In this document: piece after piece, positions 38,842-48,367 of the stretch | How positions within the stretch are numbered: position 1 is the first letter of the stretch | Layout of the letters: each line of letters begins with the position of its first letter | Assembly (NCBI RefSeq): GCF_028750675.1 | Contig: NZ_JAQQPZ010000006.1 | Location: 95,875 to 159,874, forward strand | Length of the DNA: 64,000 bases | Direction: 5' to 3' | Source of the DNA: Shewanella metallivivens | GTDB taxonomy: Bacteria; Pseudomonadota; Gammaproteobacteria; Enterobacterales; Shewanellaceae | Notes under the pieces: model-generated | Told to the model about the DNA's origin: nothing | What the model saw: only the letters and a program-made list of their open reading frames with translations | Databases searched by the model: none | Translations under genes and position numbers: made by a program

Positions 38842-38876
38842 GGTTAAAACATCATGGTCACCATCATGCTTTAACC
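38842..38876. repeat. Hairpin between rseB and rseC
   Basis: GGTTAAAACATCATGGT and its near-complement (15 of 17 pairs) form a hairpin 12 bp after the rseB stop. T runs follow only loosely on the minus strand, so it may partly terminate or process the rpoE-rseAB mRNA before rseC. Confidence 0.5.
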
Positions 38877-38887
38877 TTTTAGGTAGG

Positions 38888-39820
38888 CTATTTTAAAACC
38901 AAACTATTGGCTATTCGCTCTAGTGTTTCAGATGGTACTTTGCCAATAGCAACCACTTCAAGCGCCCCCACTTTAACCACAACCATTGATAGGCCGTTAC
39001 GGGTCAGTAATTCGTTAGGCATAGGGTTATCACCCGAGCGGGCAACATAAACTGAAATATTCGCTAACCCGTCGGTTAAGGCAATATATTCAACGGGCTC
39101 ATGAATACCAATCAATCTATGATGGTCACGAACAACAATATCAAATCCTTGTGGTAACCAAGTAAACTGCCAATTTTTACCGTCAGTACGCTCAGCTTGA
39201 TTGATGATTGCTGGCCAATCTTGCTTAGCGGCTTCAATTAAAATATTAGCGGGTTCAGACAATTCAAAAAGCTCAACCACCATTGTTTGCTCAAGCAGTT
39301 GCTTTTCTTGATTTAAAGTATCAAACCTCAGCGGTAAATATGTCTCCATATCGACCCAAACTTGCGCGTCGTAGCGATTTTCATCTTTTGCCAGTAAGCG
39401 GATCATTTGCCCAGGGCGTCCAGCAATTCGGCTACGGCCACCTATAACAAACTGATAGCCTTGCTCCAATAGGCTAATATCACCCGCTAAAGCCGCAGGC
39501 CACACCCCTTGTATACGCGGAGCACTGACACTATAGGCGGGCTGATCATGTTCGATAAAGGTAACACGACTACCAACACGAATGGCGTTTTTAGGTGGAC
39601 CATTAAGGTATTCAAGCAACGCAATTTCTTGGTTATCGACAATGCCATGGATATACACCAGCGGACGAATGTGATCGGCTTGGAGTTGTATGATAGAAAC
39701 TTTGAATTGCTTATCTCGCAAAGCTTGACTCATGTTTTTAAGCCAAGCTTTTGCAGATAAATCTTCTTCAGCGTGTGTAGAAAAGGTTAAAACTAACAGT
39801 GCTAGCAGGATAAGGCGCAA
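38888..39820 (-). CDS. rseB: Sigma-E regulatory protein RseB
   Basis: A periplasmic protein that binds RseA and shields it from DegS, sensing lipoprotein/LPS stress. It has 310 residues with signal peptide LILLALLVLTFSTHA and two domains (MucB/RseB N-terminal to about 200 and C-terminal to 310). The start codon is TTG at 39820, supported by AGGAG 5-6 bp upstream; no ATG lies nearby in frame. It is 39 bp after rseA. Confidence 0.93.
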   Translation of the reverse strand: MRLILLALLVLTFSTHAEEDLSAKAWLKNMSQALRDKQFKVSIIQLQADHIRPLVYIHGIVDNQEIALLEYLNGPPKNAIRVGSRVTFIEHDQPAYSVSAPRIQGVWPAALAGDISLLEQGYQFVIGGRSRIAGRPGQMIRLLAKDENRYDAQVWVDMETYLPLRFDTLNQEKQLLEQTMVVELFELSEPANILIEAAKQDWPAIINQAERTDGKNWQFTWLPQGFDIVVRDHHRLIGIHEPVEYIALTDGLANISVYVARSGDNPMPNELLTRNGLSMVVVKVGALEVVAIGKVPSETLERIANSLVLK

Positions 39821-39859
39821 GCTAACTCCTAAATTGATAAGCCAAGGTATTGCTGCAGA

Positions 39860-40468
39860 TTATGGATTAACCGCAGCATCTTGATTGCTATTGTCGTCGA
39901 TAACGACTCCAGGATTCAAGCGTTGTTGCAACATATGGTCCTGAATATAAGCATTAATACGACGACGCTGCTCAATTACTTGATCGTTTGAGTAGTTCTG
40001 CTGATTTTGCGCCGTACCTGTTTGATAACTTACAGGAGACACTGTACCCACGAGAGGACGTGTGGTTAAAACCGGTAGTGGTGACTCCGCATCATTTGTT
40101 TGATTGTAAGACTGCACACCCACAATCGCAACCATAGCCACAGTAGCAGCAATAGCATATTGACCAAACTGTTTGAAAAATGGCACAACATTACTGGTTT
40201 TAGCTGCTGGAGCAACATGTTCCGCAGGCTCTGCTTGCTGAGCTTTAGGCATAATAATTGTTGGTTCAAGGTCAATTGCTGCCATGATATTAGCAGAAAG
40301 ATCTAAGTCAATGGCTTCAGGCAGTTCGCCGCGCATCGTATCACCAATCATGTGATAACGTTGCCATTGTTCATGTGAATCAACGTCAGCAGAGAGTTGT
40401 GCTAATGTTTTATCATCGGCTTCACCATCAACTGCTGCAGATACCCACTCTTGACTTGATTTAAGCAT
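39860..40468 (-). CDS. rseA: Anti-sigma-E factor RseA
   Basis: A single-pass inner-membrane protein that holds sigma-E inactive. It has 202 residues. The N-terminal anti-sigma domain starts SQEWVSAAVDGEADDKTLAQL; the membrane helix is near 107-123 (YAIAATVAMVAIVGVQSY); the periplasmic part holds the RseB-binding region and a Gln/Asn-rich end. AGGTG lies 6-7 bp before the ATG. It is cotranscribed with rpoE, 26 bp apart. Confidence 0.94.
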   Translation of the reverse strand: MLKSSQEWVSAAVDGEADDKTLAQLSADVDSHEQWQRYHMIGDTMRGELPEAIDLDLSANIMAAIDLEPTIIMPKAQQAEPAEHVAPAAKTSNVVPFFKQFGQYAIAATVAMVAIVGVQSYNQTNDAESPLPVLTTRPLVGTVSPVSYQTGTAQNQQNYSNDQVIEQRRRINAYIQDHMLQQRLNPGVVIDDNSNQDAAVNP

Positions 40469-40494
40469 TATTCACCTATTTAGCGTTAAGGCAG

Positions 40495-41073
40495 TTACTT
40501 TTCCAGCAAAGGCTGGAGCTGTTTGTCGATTGCTTCACGAGCTCGGAAGATACGTGATCTTACGGTCCCGACCGGACAATCCATAATATTGGCAATATCT
40601 TCGTAACTCATACCGTCTAGTTCTCTAAGCGATATTGCCATTTTTAATTCTTCAGGCAATGTATCGAGCGTATCAAAGATCACTTTACTCATTTGATCTT
40701 TCATTAATAAACGCTCAGGTGATGCAAACTCTTTTAGTGCATCACTACCTTCGTAATATTCTGCATCTTCAACATCCACATCGTTTGCAGGTGCTCTGCG
40801 CCCTTGTGAAGTCAGATGGTTTTTTGCGGTGTTTACCGCAATGCGGTACAACCAAGTATAAAACGCACTCTCACCACGAAAATTTGCTAACGCTCTATAA
40901 GCTTTAATAAAGGCTTCTTGTGTTACATCTTGCACATCCGCTTGGTTGCGAATATAACGAGAAATTAAACTCATCACTTTATTTTGATACTTCAGCACTA
41001 ACAGGTTAAATGCGTTTTTATCGCCTTGCTGTACTCGCTCAACTAATTGTTGATCACTATATTGTCCACTCAT
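40495..41073 (-). CDS. rpoE: RNA polymerase sigma factor RpoE (sigma-24)
   Basis: The envelope-stress ECF sigma factor. It has 192 residues with region 2 (LLVLKYQNKVMSLISRYIRNQADVQDVTQEAFIKAYRAL, FYTWLYRIAVNTAKNHL) and region 4 (LPEELKMAISLRELDGMSYEDIANIMDCPVGTVRSRIFRAREAI). AGGAG lies 12-13 bp before the ATG. First gene of rpoE-rseA-rseB(-rseC), divergent from nadB, with a sigma-E type promoter upstream. Confidence 0.96.
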   Translation of the reverse strand: MSGQYSDQQLVERVQQGDKNAFNLLVLKYQNKVMSLISRYIRNQADVQDVTQEAFIKAYRALANFRGESAFYTWLYRIAVNTAKNHLTSQGRRAPANDVDVEDAEYYEGSDALKEFASPERLLMKDQMSKVIFDTLDTLPEELKMAISLRELDGMSYEDIANIMDCPVGTVRSRIFRAREAIDKQLQPLLEK

Positions 41074-41137
41074 CCGAGCCGACTACTCCTAAATCTGTAA
41101 TACTGATTTCTCAGTCGCTCGAATCCTGTTCATATAA

Positions 41138-41165
41138 GTAGACTCACTGATATGAAAAAAGTTCG
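41138..41165 (-). promoter_or_regulatory. Sigma-E-type promoter of rpoE (autoregulation)
   Basis: On the minus strand CGAACTT, 16-bp spacer, TCTAC. It follows the E. coli rpoEP2 pattern GGAACTT-N16-TCTAA. The predicted start lies about 55 bp before rpoE. Confidence 0.65.
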
Positions 41166-41307
41166 ATGTTGAATTAAAAAAAGTTAATTAATTTGAGATA
41201 AAAATAAAATATCTCGTTAAAACCTCAATAAAGCTCGCTGTAAAAGTACCCAGTTAAGATGATTTGATTTACTATGATCAAACCATTTGGCTATACCATG
41301 ATACCTG

Positions 41308-42924
41308 ATGAAACAAGCAGTTGAACACCAATCTGACATTTTGGTCATCGGCAGCGGTGCTGCAGGACTGACTTTAGCATTACATTTAGCTGAAAAATCA
41401 AAAGTAATTCTTCTTTCTAAAGGGCCTTTATCAGAAGGTTCGACCTTATATGCACAAGGCGGAATCGCATCTGTGTTTGATGAAGGCGATACGATTGAGT
41501 CCCATGTCAATGACACACTGATTGCTGGCGCAGGATTATGCGACAAATCAGTTGTGACTTACACAGCAGAAAACGCAAAAAGTGCCATGCAATGGCTCAT
41601 TAATTGCGGCGTCGCATTTGATAAAGAAGAAAATAACACTGCTGATAGCTCTGCTTCAATGCCTTATCACCTCACACGTGAAGGAGGCCACAGTCATCGT
41701 CGTATTTTACATTCTGCCGATGCTACAGGTAAAGCTGTACAGACCACTTTGCAAGAATGCGCATTAGCCCATCCCAACATCACCGTTTTAGAACGTTATA
41801 ACGCCATTGATTTAATCACTACGCGAAAATTAAACCGACCCGGCAACCGAGTGCTAGGTGCTTATGTTTGGAATAGAGATGAAGAACATGTCGAAACAGT
41901 CAAAGCAAAATTTGTCGCTTTAGCAACTGGCGGCAGCTCAAAAGTATATCAATATACTTCAAACCCAGATATTGCCAGTGGTGATGGAATTGCCATGGCT
42001 TGGCGTGCAGGATGCCGTGTTGCCAACATGGAGTTTAACCAGTTTCATCCAACGTGTTTATTCCACCCAAATGCCAGAAACTTTCTCCTCACAGAGGCAT
42101 TACGTGGTGAAGGCGCTTATTTACGTCGCCCTGATGGTAGCAGGTTTATGCCTGACTTTGATGAACGTGCAGAACTAGCACCACGCGATATTGTGGCCCG
42201 CGCTATCGATTATGAAATGAAACGTTTAGGTGCAGATTGTGTTTATTTAGACATTAGCCACAAGCCTGCCGAGTTCATTATTAAGCATTTTCCAACCATT
42301 TATCAGCGATGCCTTGAGTTAGGTATCGATATGACTAAAGATCCGATCCCTGCGGTACCTGCGGCACACTACACTTGCGGTGGCGTGATGACCGATTTAC
42401 ATGGTCAAACTGACATCAACGGTTTGTACGCGATTGGTGAAGTAGCGTACACAGGTTTGCACGGTGCCAACCGCTTAGCCAGTAACTCATTATTAGAATG
42501 CTTAGTGTTTGCGCGCGCTGCTTCACACGACATTGAGAGTCAACTGCATAAGGTTACCACCCCTTGCACATTACCGGCATGGGATGAAAGTAAAGTGAGT
42601 AACTCAGATGAAGAAGTCGTTATTGCCCATAACTGGCACGAGTTGCGCTTATTTATGTGGGATTATGTTGGCATTGTACGAACGGATAAACGTTTAGAGC
42701 GCGCATTACGTCGCTGCTTAATGCTGCAACAAGAAATTGAAGAGTATTACTCAAACTTCCGTGTAAGCAATAACTTATTAGAGTTGCGCAATTTAGTCCA
42801 GGTGGCTGAGTTGATCATTCGCTGTGCGATGGATCGCAAAGAAAGCCGGGGGCTTCATTATAACATCGACTACCCTGAGCAAATTGACAACCCCAAACCA
42901 ACCATTTTACAACCAGGACGCTAA
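41308..42924 (+). CDS. nadB: L-aspartate oxidase
   Basis: A flavoenzyme that oxidises aspartate to iminoaspartate for NAD synthesis. It has 538 residues (E. coli 540). The FAD motif is [21 protein letters not shown]; active-site segments are [21 protein letters not shown]-type ([14 protein letters not shown]), [20 protein letters not shown] and AAHYTCGGV. The ATG has no strong SD. It is divergent from rpoE, as in E. coli, and its last four bases overlap the end of the convergent ygfX gene. Confidence 0.96.
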   Translation: MKQAVEHQSDILVIGSGAAGLTLALHLAEKSKVILLSKGPLSEGSTLYAQGGIASVFDEGDTIESHVNDTLIAGAGLCDKSVVTYTAENAKSAMQWLINCGVAFDKEENNTADSSASMPYHLTREGGHSHRRILHSADATGKAVQTTLQECALAHPNITVLERYNAIDLITTRKLNRPGNRVLGAYVWNRDEEHVETVKAKFVALATGGSSKVYQYTSNPDIASGDGIAMAWRAGCRVANMEFNQFHPTCLFHPNARNFLLTEALRGEGAYLRRPDGSRFMPDFDERAELAPRDIVARAIDYEMKRLGADCVYLDISHKPAEFIIKHFPTIYQRCLELGIDMTKDPIPAVPAAHYTCGGVMTDLHGQTDINGLYAIGEVAYTGLHGANRLASNSLLECLVFARAASHDIESQLHKVTTPCTLPAWDESKVSNSDEEVVIAHNWHELRLFMWDYVGIVRTDKRLERALRRCLMLQQEIEEYYSNFRVSNNLLELRNLVQVAELIIRCAMDRKESRGLHYNIDYPEQIDNPKPTILQPGR

Positions 42925-43403
42925 GCAACCTTAAGTTGTAATAATAACCGACACAGAGTGCGATATTCGGTGTCGGTTAACATATCATGCCAAACCCACA
43001 GTACTCGCCGCTCTCCCGAATGCATATCTTGTAAAAACATTATACAAAATAAAGGATTTACCAAGGCCCGACGGCAAAAATCGACAAGATAGATTTGCGA
43101 TGACGGTTCAACAATCTGGGCAAAGCCATGTTTATCAAGACTAAAAATACACTGCCAACGGGTTAATTTTCGCCAACAATAAACCAATAGGCATAGGGTC
43201 AAAAAGATGAGGAGCAATTGAGCATAAAAAGCCAATGATGATGCCAAATTTGGCCAAGCAAGAAAACTGCACAGTATCACGGCAAAAAAACACACGAGGG
43301 CTAAGCGGGACAAAAACGACGCACTCAACCCAAATTGATAGAGATGAGTGCGGGGAGAAAAATCAGAGACTTGAACAGGCTTAAGGTTCGGCGCGACCAC
43401 GGA
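42921..43403 (-). CDS. ygfX: YgfX/CptA-like membrane protein
   Basis: An inner-membrane protein with two central helices (about 30-70 of the product) then a soluble part. Position directly after sdhE and near nadB matches ygfX of E. coli, which was described as SdhE's partner and as a toxin affecting cytoskeleton proteins. The likely start is GTG at 43403 inside the end of sdhE (23-bp overlap); the open frame extends to 43466 but then overlaps sdhE deeply. The product is 160 residues with this start. Sequence similarity is weak; the call leans on context. Confidence 0.65.
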   Translation of the reverse strand, partial: SVVAPNLKPVQVSDFSPRTHLYQFGLSASFLSRLALVCFFAVILCSFLAWPNLASSLAFYAQLLLIFLTLCLLVYCWRKLTRWQCIFSLDKHGFAQIVEPSSQIYLVDFCRRALVNPLFCIMFLQDMHSGERRVLWVWHDMLTDTEYRTLCRLLLQLKVA

Positions 43404-43632
43404 CTTTAACAACCATAGTAGCAAGCTGTGGATCTGGGCATTGTTCATGACCCATAAACCAAGCAAATAGCTCTGGATCTTCGCACTCTAACAAGCGAAT
43501 AAAGGTTTGCTTGTCAGCATCAGCTAATGCTTCATAGTGCGCTTCAACAAAGGGTTGAAACAAAACATCTAACTCTAACATTCCGCGACGGCATGCCCAG
43601 CGTACACGAGCAATATTCATTAATTCCAACAC
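43381..43632 (-). CDS. sdhE: FAD assembly factor SdhE
   Basis: Helps attach FAD covalently to succinate dehydrogenase (and fumarate reductase). It has 83 residues with the RGxxE motif in ACRRGMLELDVLFQPFVE and the conserved FIRLLECEDPELFAWFMG. The start is probably TTG at 43632, since GGAG lies 7 bp upstream and length before the RGM motif then matches Vibrio SdhE; an ATG three codons later at 43623 has poor SD spacing. First gene of sdhE-ygfX. Confidence 0.9.
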   Translation of the reverse strand: MLELMNIARVRWACRRGMLELDVLFQPFVEAHYEALADADKQTFIRLLECEDPELFAWFMGHEQCPDPQLATMVVKVRGRAEP

Positions 43633-43658
43633 AAATCTCCTGATGTCTATAACAGAAA

Positions 43659-43720
43659 AATACCAATCATATTCACAGCCTAGAGCGTAAAAATGGCTAA
43701 AGAAGATCCCGATAGGTATT
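43659..43720. repeat. Short inverted-repeat element with ATACC(A/T)ATC ends
   Basis: AATACCAATC at 43659-43668 and the inverted GATAGGTATT at 43711-43720 match at 9 of 10 positions and frame a 62-bp unit. The ends resemble those of the 264-bp element at 30564-30827, and again the right end overlaps a TAA stop (nhaR). Confidence 0.45.
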
Positions 43721-44642
43721 AGTTTATACGGTGTTCAAAATCTTGTACTTGACGATCTTTACCCGCAAACAAGTCATCAAAATCAGTCGCCAGTAACGAT
43801 TTAACCGACGGATGTTGAATCATTCGTTCGGCAAACATAACATGATATTCTTCTTTTATATCGGTTGTTTCACCAAGTAAAACCATTCCTTGCGACAGTA
43901 TATCATGACGATAAATAGACGGTGCGACAAAAATGCCCCGGTTAAAATAACCAAAAGCTTTCATCATTTCGGCGTCATCAAACTCACCTAAAATATTAAC
44001 ATTGAGATTTTTTTCAGCAAACCAGCGATGCAACTGCTGACCAAGTGAAGTACGTTTACCCGGAATAAGTAACTTATGTTCCTCTAAACATGCCGGAAAT
44101 GGCAACGTTGAAGGCTGCGCGGCAAAGAAACTGATGCCACATTCACCGAGTTTTTTCGACAAAATCTCAGGAAACTTTAATGAACCACCGGCACAATCAG
44201 ATAAAATCATATCTAATTTATGCTCTCTTAAGCGCTCAATTAGGCTTTCATGTGTAGATTCATAACAAGCCAAGTGCACCGAGCCATCACTTGGGAGCAC
44301 CGTTAATAATACTCGGCTCACGAGTGCTTTCGATAACGCATCCGCAATCCCCACCTCAAACAACAAAGAGTTATTTTTTTGATAATTGAGTAAGTCGAGC
44401 ATTTCATAGCCCAAGCTAAACATTTTATCAGCATAACGGAACACCAATTCGCCCAGCTCTGTGGCTTCTAAATTGCGTCCAACACGTTTAAACAAGCTCC
44501 CTTTTAAACGTTCTTCTAAGGCACGTATTTGCCCTGTAATCGTTTGCGGTGCAAGGCATAATGCTTCGGCGGCTTTGGTCACTGAGCCTTTTTTTTGTAC
44601 CATCCAAAAATAATACAGGTGGTTATAATTCAAATGCTGCAT
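43719..44642 (-). CDS. nhaR: LysR-type regulator NhaR
   Basis: A Na+-responsive activator of nhaA. It has 307 residues: N-terminal winged HTH (LNYNHLYYFWMVQKKGSVTKAAEALCLAPQTITGQIRALEERLKGSLFKRVGRNLEATELG) and a LysR effector domain with YFNRGIFVAPSIY. The opening NYNHLYYFW is distinctive for NhaR. It lies downstream of nhaA and a secreted small protein, on the same strand but after a terminator. The TAA stop coincides with the end of a small repeat element. Confidence 0.92.
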   Translation of the reverse strand: MQHLNYNHLYYFWMVQKKGSVTKAAEALCLAPQTITGQIRALEERLKGSLFKRVGRNLEATELGELVFRYADKMFSLGYEMLDLLNYQKNNSLLFEVGIADALSKALVSRVLLTVLPSDGSVHLACYESTHESLIERLREHKLDMILSDCAGGSLKFPEILSKKLGECGISFFAAQPSTLPFPACLEEHKLLIPGKRTSLGQQLHRWFAEKNLNVNILGEFDDAEMMKAFGYFNRGIFVAPSIYRHDILSQGMVLLGETTDIKEEYHVMFAERMIQHPSVKSLLATDFDDLFAGKDRQVQDFEHRIN

Positions 44643-44712
44643 ATCATTCAGAAACCTAAAGAAATTATTAATCTACTATAGCAAATAACTCACCGAACCC
44701 AGCTAAAATACT

Positions 44713-44745
44713 GGCAAAAAAAACGCAGCCAGAAGGCTGCGTTTT
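44713..44745 (-). terminator. Terminator after the nhaA-linked small gene
   Basis: Minus-strand stem AAAACGCAGCC/GGCTGCGTTTT (11 bp), loop TTCT, followed by a run of T. It lies 13 bp after the stop at 44759. Confidence 0.9.
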
Positions 44746-44758
44746 GATAACTTGATGG

Positions 44759-45145
44759 TTATTTGGGGCGCGGGCAATCCAATATTGTCGTAATGACGCT
44801 TTCTAACTCATCACTGTTACTCACATTTTTCAACGCCACTTGCTCCGTGAGTGCCGATACCACCTCTGACTTAACCAATATATGGCTAGAACAATAATTA
44901 ATATTGGCGATTTGATAACGCTTACCAGCACGATATTTAAGTGCACGCGATTCATAATTATTTGGATCGATGCGCTTTTTAGCCTGATTGTCACGATACA
45001 TCATTGCGCCATCAACCACACCTTCAAGATAACTTTGGCAGGTCGCAGACTCAGATGATGTTAAACAAACATCAAACGAATTTGCCGACGCTGGAATAAC
45101 GAAAACACTTAGCAATAATCCTAGGGTTAATTTAATTAGTTTCAT
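44759..45145 (-). CDS. Secreted small protein, possibly Rap1a/Tai-like
   Basis: A 128-residue protein with a signal peptide ([19 protein letters not shown]), so periplasmic. Cysteines at [20 protein letters not shown] and DCPRPK could form two disulfides. The motif [16 protein letters not shown] resembles the C-x2-Y-x2-G-x2-DG core of the Rap1a/Tai fold (periplasmic proteins, some of which are immunity proteins of type VI effectors); this is a weak, recalled match. Its start overlaps the end of nhaA by 14 bp, so it is translated from the same mRNA. Function unknown. Confidence 0.6.
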   Translation of the reverse strand: MKLIKLTLGLLLSVFVIPASANSFDVCLTSSESATCQSYLEGVVDGAMMYRDNQAKKRIDPNNYESRALKYRAGKRYQIANINYCSSHILVKSEVVSALTEQVALKNVSNSDELESVITTILDCPRPK

Positions 45146-46316
45146 GGCTTCCTCCTGAATTAGGCAGTACTTTGGCTAACCAAAAATAACCAATCAGTGC
45201 TGCAAATAACGAACCTGTTAAAATACCTAACCTTGCATAATCACCATACTCTGCAGGCGAATGTTCAAATGCTAATGACGAAATAAACACCGACATGGTA
45301 AAACCGATACCACACATCACCGCGACAGGCATAATATGTTTCCACCCTATGCCCGGTGGTAACTCAGCTAACTTCAGTTTTACTGCAACGTAACTGAACA
45401 ACAATACCCCAATGGGTTTACCTAATATTAACCCCATCATAATACCCAATGTAATGGGTTCTGCGAACGATTCGAGTGTCATATTGGTCAATGACAAACC
45501 TGCGTTAGCAAATGCGAATACCGGAAGAATTAAAAACGTACTCCACGGATGTAACTGGTGTTCTAAATGTCCTGATGGTGATGTGCCATCTTTCGCTCGT
45601 AACGGGATACAAAATGCAATGATGACACCTGCTAAGGTAGCATGAACACCAGACTTTAATACCGCGACCCACAACATAAATCCAACTAAGGCATAGGGCG
45701 TTATAGAGGTTACCCCTTTTCGATTCAGCGCCACCATCAACACAATAGACACTGCAGCAATAATCAAACTGGTCATTGATAAATCAGTGCTGTAAAACAG
45801 CGCAATAATCACAATAACACCTAAGTCATCAATAATTGCCAAGGCCAATAAAAATACCTTTAACGCCACAGGTACTCGATTGCCCAGTAATGCCATAATA
45901 CCCAAAGCAAACGCGATATCTGTTGCTGCAGGGATAGCCCAACCCACTTGAGTTTCTGGGTTAGAATAATTAAATGTTAAGTAAAATAGCGCTGGGAATA
46001 CCATCCCACCAATCGCCGCAAAAGTTGGTAAAGAAGCTTTAGCCACACTCGACAGTGCGCCCTCTAACAACTCACGTTTAACTTCTAGTCCAATCAATAA
46101 AAAGAATAACGCCATTAATCCATCATTAATCCATAACAATAATGGTTTATTGATATCCAATTCGCCGACACGCAATTGAACTCCTGTACTCAAGAAGCCC
46201 TGATACAAATCCGCTAAAGGCGAATTTGCCAATATCATTGCCAAGGCCACCGCGACCATTAACAAAATACCGCCGGCAGACTCTTGGCTTAAAAAGTTTC
46301 TAATTGCACGTTCCAT
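45132..46316 (-). CDS. nhaA: Na+/H+ antiporter NhaA
   Basis: An inner-membrane antiporter exchanging two H+ for one Na+ at alkaline pH. It has 394 residues (E. coli 388). Typical stretches: [61 protein letters not shown], the paired catalytic aspartates in [18 protein letters not shown] and [15 protein letters not shown]. An SD-like AGGAG lies ahead of the ATG. First gene of nhaA-small protein, with nhaR following. Confidence 0.97.
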   Translation of the reverse strand: MERAIRNFLSQESAGGILLMVAVALAMILANSPLADLYQGFLSTGVQLRVGELDINKPLLLWINDGLMALFFLLIGLEVKRELLEGALSSVAKASLPTFAAIGGMVFPALFYLTFNYSNPETQVGWAIPAATDIAFALGIMALLGNRVPVALKVFLLALAIIDDLGVIVIIALFYSTDLSMTSLIIAAVSIVLMVALNRKGVTSITPYALVGFMLWVAVLKSGVHATLAGVIIAFCIPLRAKDGTSPSGHLEHQLHPWSTFLILPVFAFANAGLSLTNMTLESFAEPITLGIMMGLILGKPIGVLLFSYVAVKLKLAELPPGIGWKHIMPVAVMCGIGFTMSVFISSLAFEHSPAEYGDYARLGILTGSLFAALIGYFWLAKVLPNSGGSHETN

Positions 46317-46521
46317 ATAACACTCCTAAATGAACAATAGATTGACTCTAACGCATCCATTCAAACAATAATAATCGATTGTTTCTTACCTTAAACTCGG
46401 TATTTCCGAGTTATCGATAGTTTTTAAGGAGACACACCTCACAATTAAACATTTCTAGTTTACAGATTTGAACGCATTGATTAGGTATAATCAGATTAAG
46501 CAAAAAAAGGAATTGAAATAA

Positions 46522-47373
46522 ATGAAACAGTATTTAGATCTCTGTAAACGCATCGTCGACGAAGGTCAATGGGTGAATAATGCCCGCACCAACAAAAAGT
46601 GTCTCACAGTCATCAATGCCGATTTAACTTATGATGTTGGCAACAATCAATTCCCACTTGTTACCACCCGAAAAAGTTTTTGGAAATCTGCCATAGCAGA
46701 AATTCTAGGTTATTTACGCGGCTACCAAAATGCAGCTGATTTTAGAGCGCTTGGCACCAAAACATGGGACGCCAACGCTAACGACAACCAAGCATGGTTG
46801 AATAATCCAAATCGCAAAGGTCATGACGATATGGGTTTAATATACGGTGCCCTTGGACGCGCTTTTCCTAAACCCAGTGGCGGCCATGTCGATCTGCTTA
46901 AACAAATTGTAGAGGATTTGAGCAATGGTATTGATAACCGTGGAGAAATATTAACCTTTTACCATCCTGGCGCATTCGATCTTGGTTGTTTACGTCCTTG
47001 TATGTATGAGCATCATTTCTCGCTCCTAGGTGACACCTTATACCTAAACAGCACTCAACGCAGCTGTGATGTGCCTTTAGGGTTAAACTTTAATATGGTG
47101 CAAGTGTATGTACTGTTAGCATTAATGGCTCAAATAACCGGTCACAAGCCCGGTAAGGCTTACCATAAAATCGTTAATGCGCATATTTATGAAGATCAAC
47201 TGGCACCCATGCGTGATATTCAATTAACCCGTGAACCATTTGATCCACCTAAGTTAATCATCAACCCAGAGATAAAGAGCTTAAAAGACATTGAAACTTG
47301 GGTCACATTAGATGATTTTAGTGTTGAAGGTTATCAACACCATGATGCCATTCAATATCCATTTGCGGTATAG
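46522..47373 (+). CDS. thyA: Thymidylate synthase, divergent Vibrio-type
   Basis: Methylates dUMP to dTMP using methylene-tetrahydrofolate. It has 283 residues, whereas the E. coli-type enzyme has 264. The catalytic Cys160 lies in CLRPCMY (E. coli ALAPCHA), the dUMP-binding QRSCD at 179-183 and [18 protein letters not shown] follow. An insertion near 84-102 ([16 protein letters not shown]) and the replacement of the SRRI arginine segment by DNRGEI set it apart; Vibrio ThyA as I recall shares both. AAGGA lies about 10 bp before the ATG. It is on the strand opposite to ptsP, and lgt is not next to it. Confidence 0.9.
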   Translation: MKQYLDLCKRIVDEGQWVNNARTNKKCLTVINADLTYDVGNNQFPLVTTRKSFWKSAIAEILGYLRGYQNAADFRALGTKTWDANANDNQAWLNNPNRKGHDDMGLIYGALGRAFPKPSGGHVDLLKQIVEDLSNGIDNRGEILTFYHPGAFDLGCLRPCMYEHHFSLLGDTLYLNSTQRSCDVPLGLNFNMVQVYVLLALMAQITGHKPGKAYHKIVNAHIYEDQLAPMRDIQLTREPFDPPKLIINPEIKSLKDIETWVTLDDFSVEGYQHHDAIQYPFAV

Positions 47374-47386
47374 ATAGTCTTAAAGT

Positions 47387-47421
47387 AAACGCCCTGATTA
47401 TTAACTAAGACGGGCGTTTTT
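47387..47421 (+). terminator. Terminator of thyA
   Basis: Stem AAACGCCC/GGGCGTTT with a 17-nt loop and a T run, 14 bp after the stop. Confidence 0.75.
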
Positions 47422-47504
47422 ATTTGGCTATATAATGGATAAATCGTTGGGCTAAGACGAGCAGGTTTAGCAACAACGTAGAAATTCGAGTTAACTTATT
47501 CGAG

Positions 47505-48305
47505 TTAACTTAATAACAGTTTTAAGCCCACTACCACCAATAAACAGGCAAATATTTTTCGCAATACCGGTGTAGGCCATGTGCTCGCAGCTTTTACCCC
47601 AAGCGGAGCACACAATATCGAGCTAACGATTATCCCACCTAAGGCTGGTAAATAAATAAAGCCAAATGCTCCCGGCGGTAAGTCAGGTGCATCAAAGCCC
47701 GCAATCACATAACCAATGGTGCCAGATATGGCAATAAACATTCCGGTTACCGACGAAAACCCAACAGCTTGACGCATTTGTAAACCGCAATAACTTAAAA
47801 ATGGCACCAACAATACCCCGCCGCCAATTCCCATCAGACCAGCAATTAACGCGATCAAAACAGAAACCGTAAACAACACCACAAACTTAGGCATATCGTC
47901 ACCGGTTTTCACTTTTAACGGAAACGCCATTTGTATGGCCATTAACACCACAAAAATAGCAAAGGTTTGTTGTAAGTTTTCTGATGATATTTGTTCTGAC
48001 ACAAATGCTGACGCTAATGACCCTACGACAATTCCAGGCATAATGGGTTTAAACAACTCCCAGGGGACATTTCCACGCTTGTGGTGCGCTGTAGCTGATG
48101 ACATCGAGGTTAAAATAATCGAAGCCAATGACGTCGCAATAGCTACATGAGTGAGTTGAGCAACACTAATGCCAACAGACGGAAGGATATATAATAATGC
48201 AGGTACAATAACCAGTCCGCCGCCAATACCAAGCAAACCAGCTAAAAAGCCCACAATAGAACCCAGCAGTATACAAATAATAAAAACCTGTAGCATGCTA
48301 TCCAT
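47505..48305 (-). CDS. TauE/SafE-family membrane permease
   Basis: A 266-residue polytopic protein with about eight helices and the internally repeated signature GFLAGLLGIGGGLVIVPAL (about 19-37) and ALIAGLMGIGGGVLLVPFL (about 155-175). The family exports sulfite, sulfoacetate or related organosulfur anions; the substrate is not shown. It follows ptsP by 62 bp on the same strand and may be cotranscribed with rppH-ptsP. Confidence 0.9.
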   Translation of the reverse strand: MDSMLQVFIICILLGSIVGFLAGLLGIGGGLVIVPALLYILPSVGISVAQLTHVAIATSLASIILTSMSSATAHHKRGNVPWELFKPIMPGIVVGSLASAFVSEQISSENLQQTFAIFVVLMAIQMAFPLKVKTGDDMPKFVVLFTVSVLIALIAGLMGIGGGVLLVPFLSYCGLQMRQAVGFSSVTGMFIAISGTIGYVIAGFDAPDLPPGAFGFIYLPALGGIIVSSILCAPLGVKAASTWPTPVLRKIFACLLVVVGLKLLLS

Positions 48306-48367
48306 AACGAAATCCTTATTTTTTTATTAACAATATGCTACATATTGGCTAATTGACTTGATCCATA

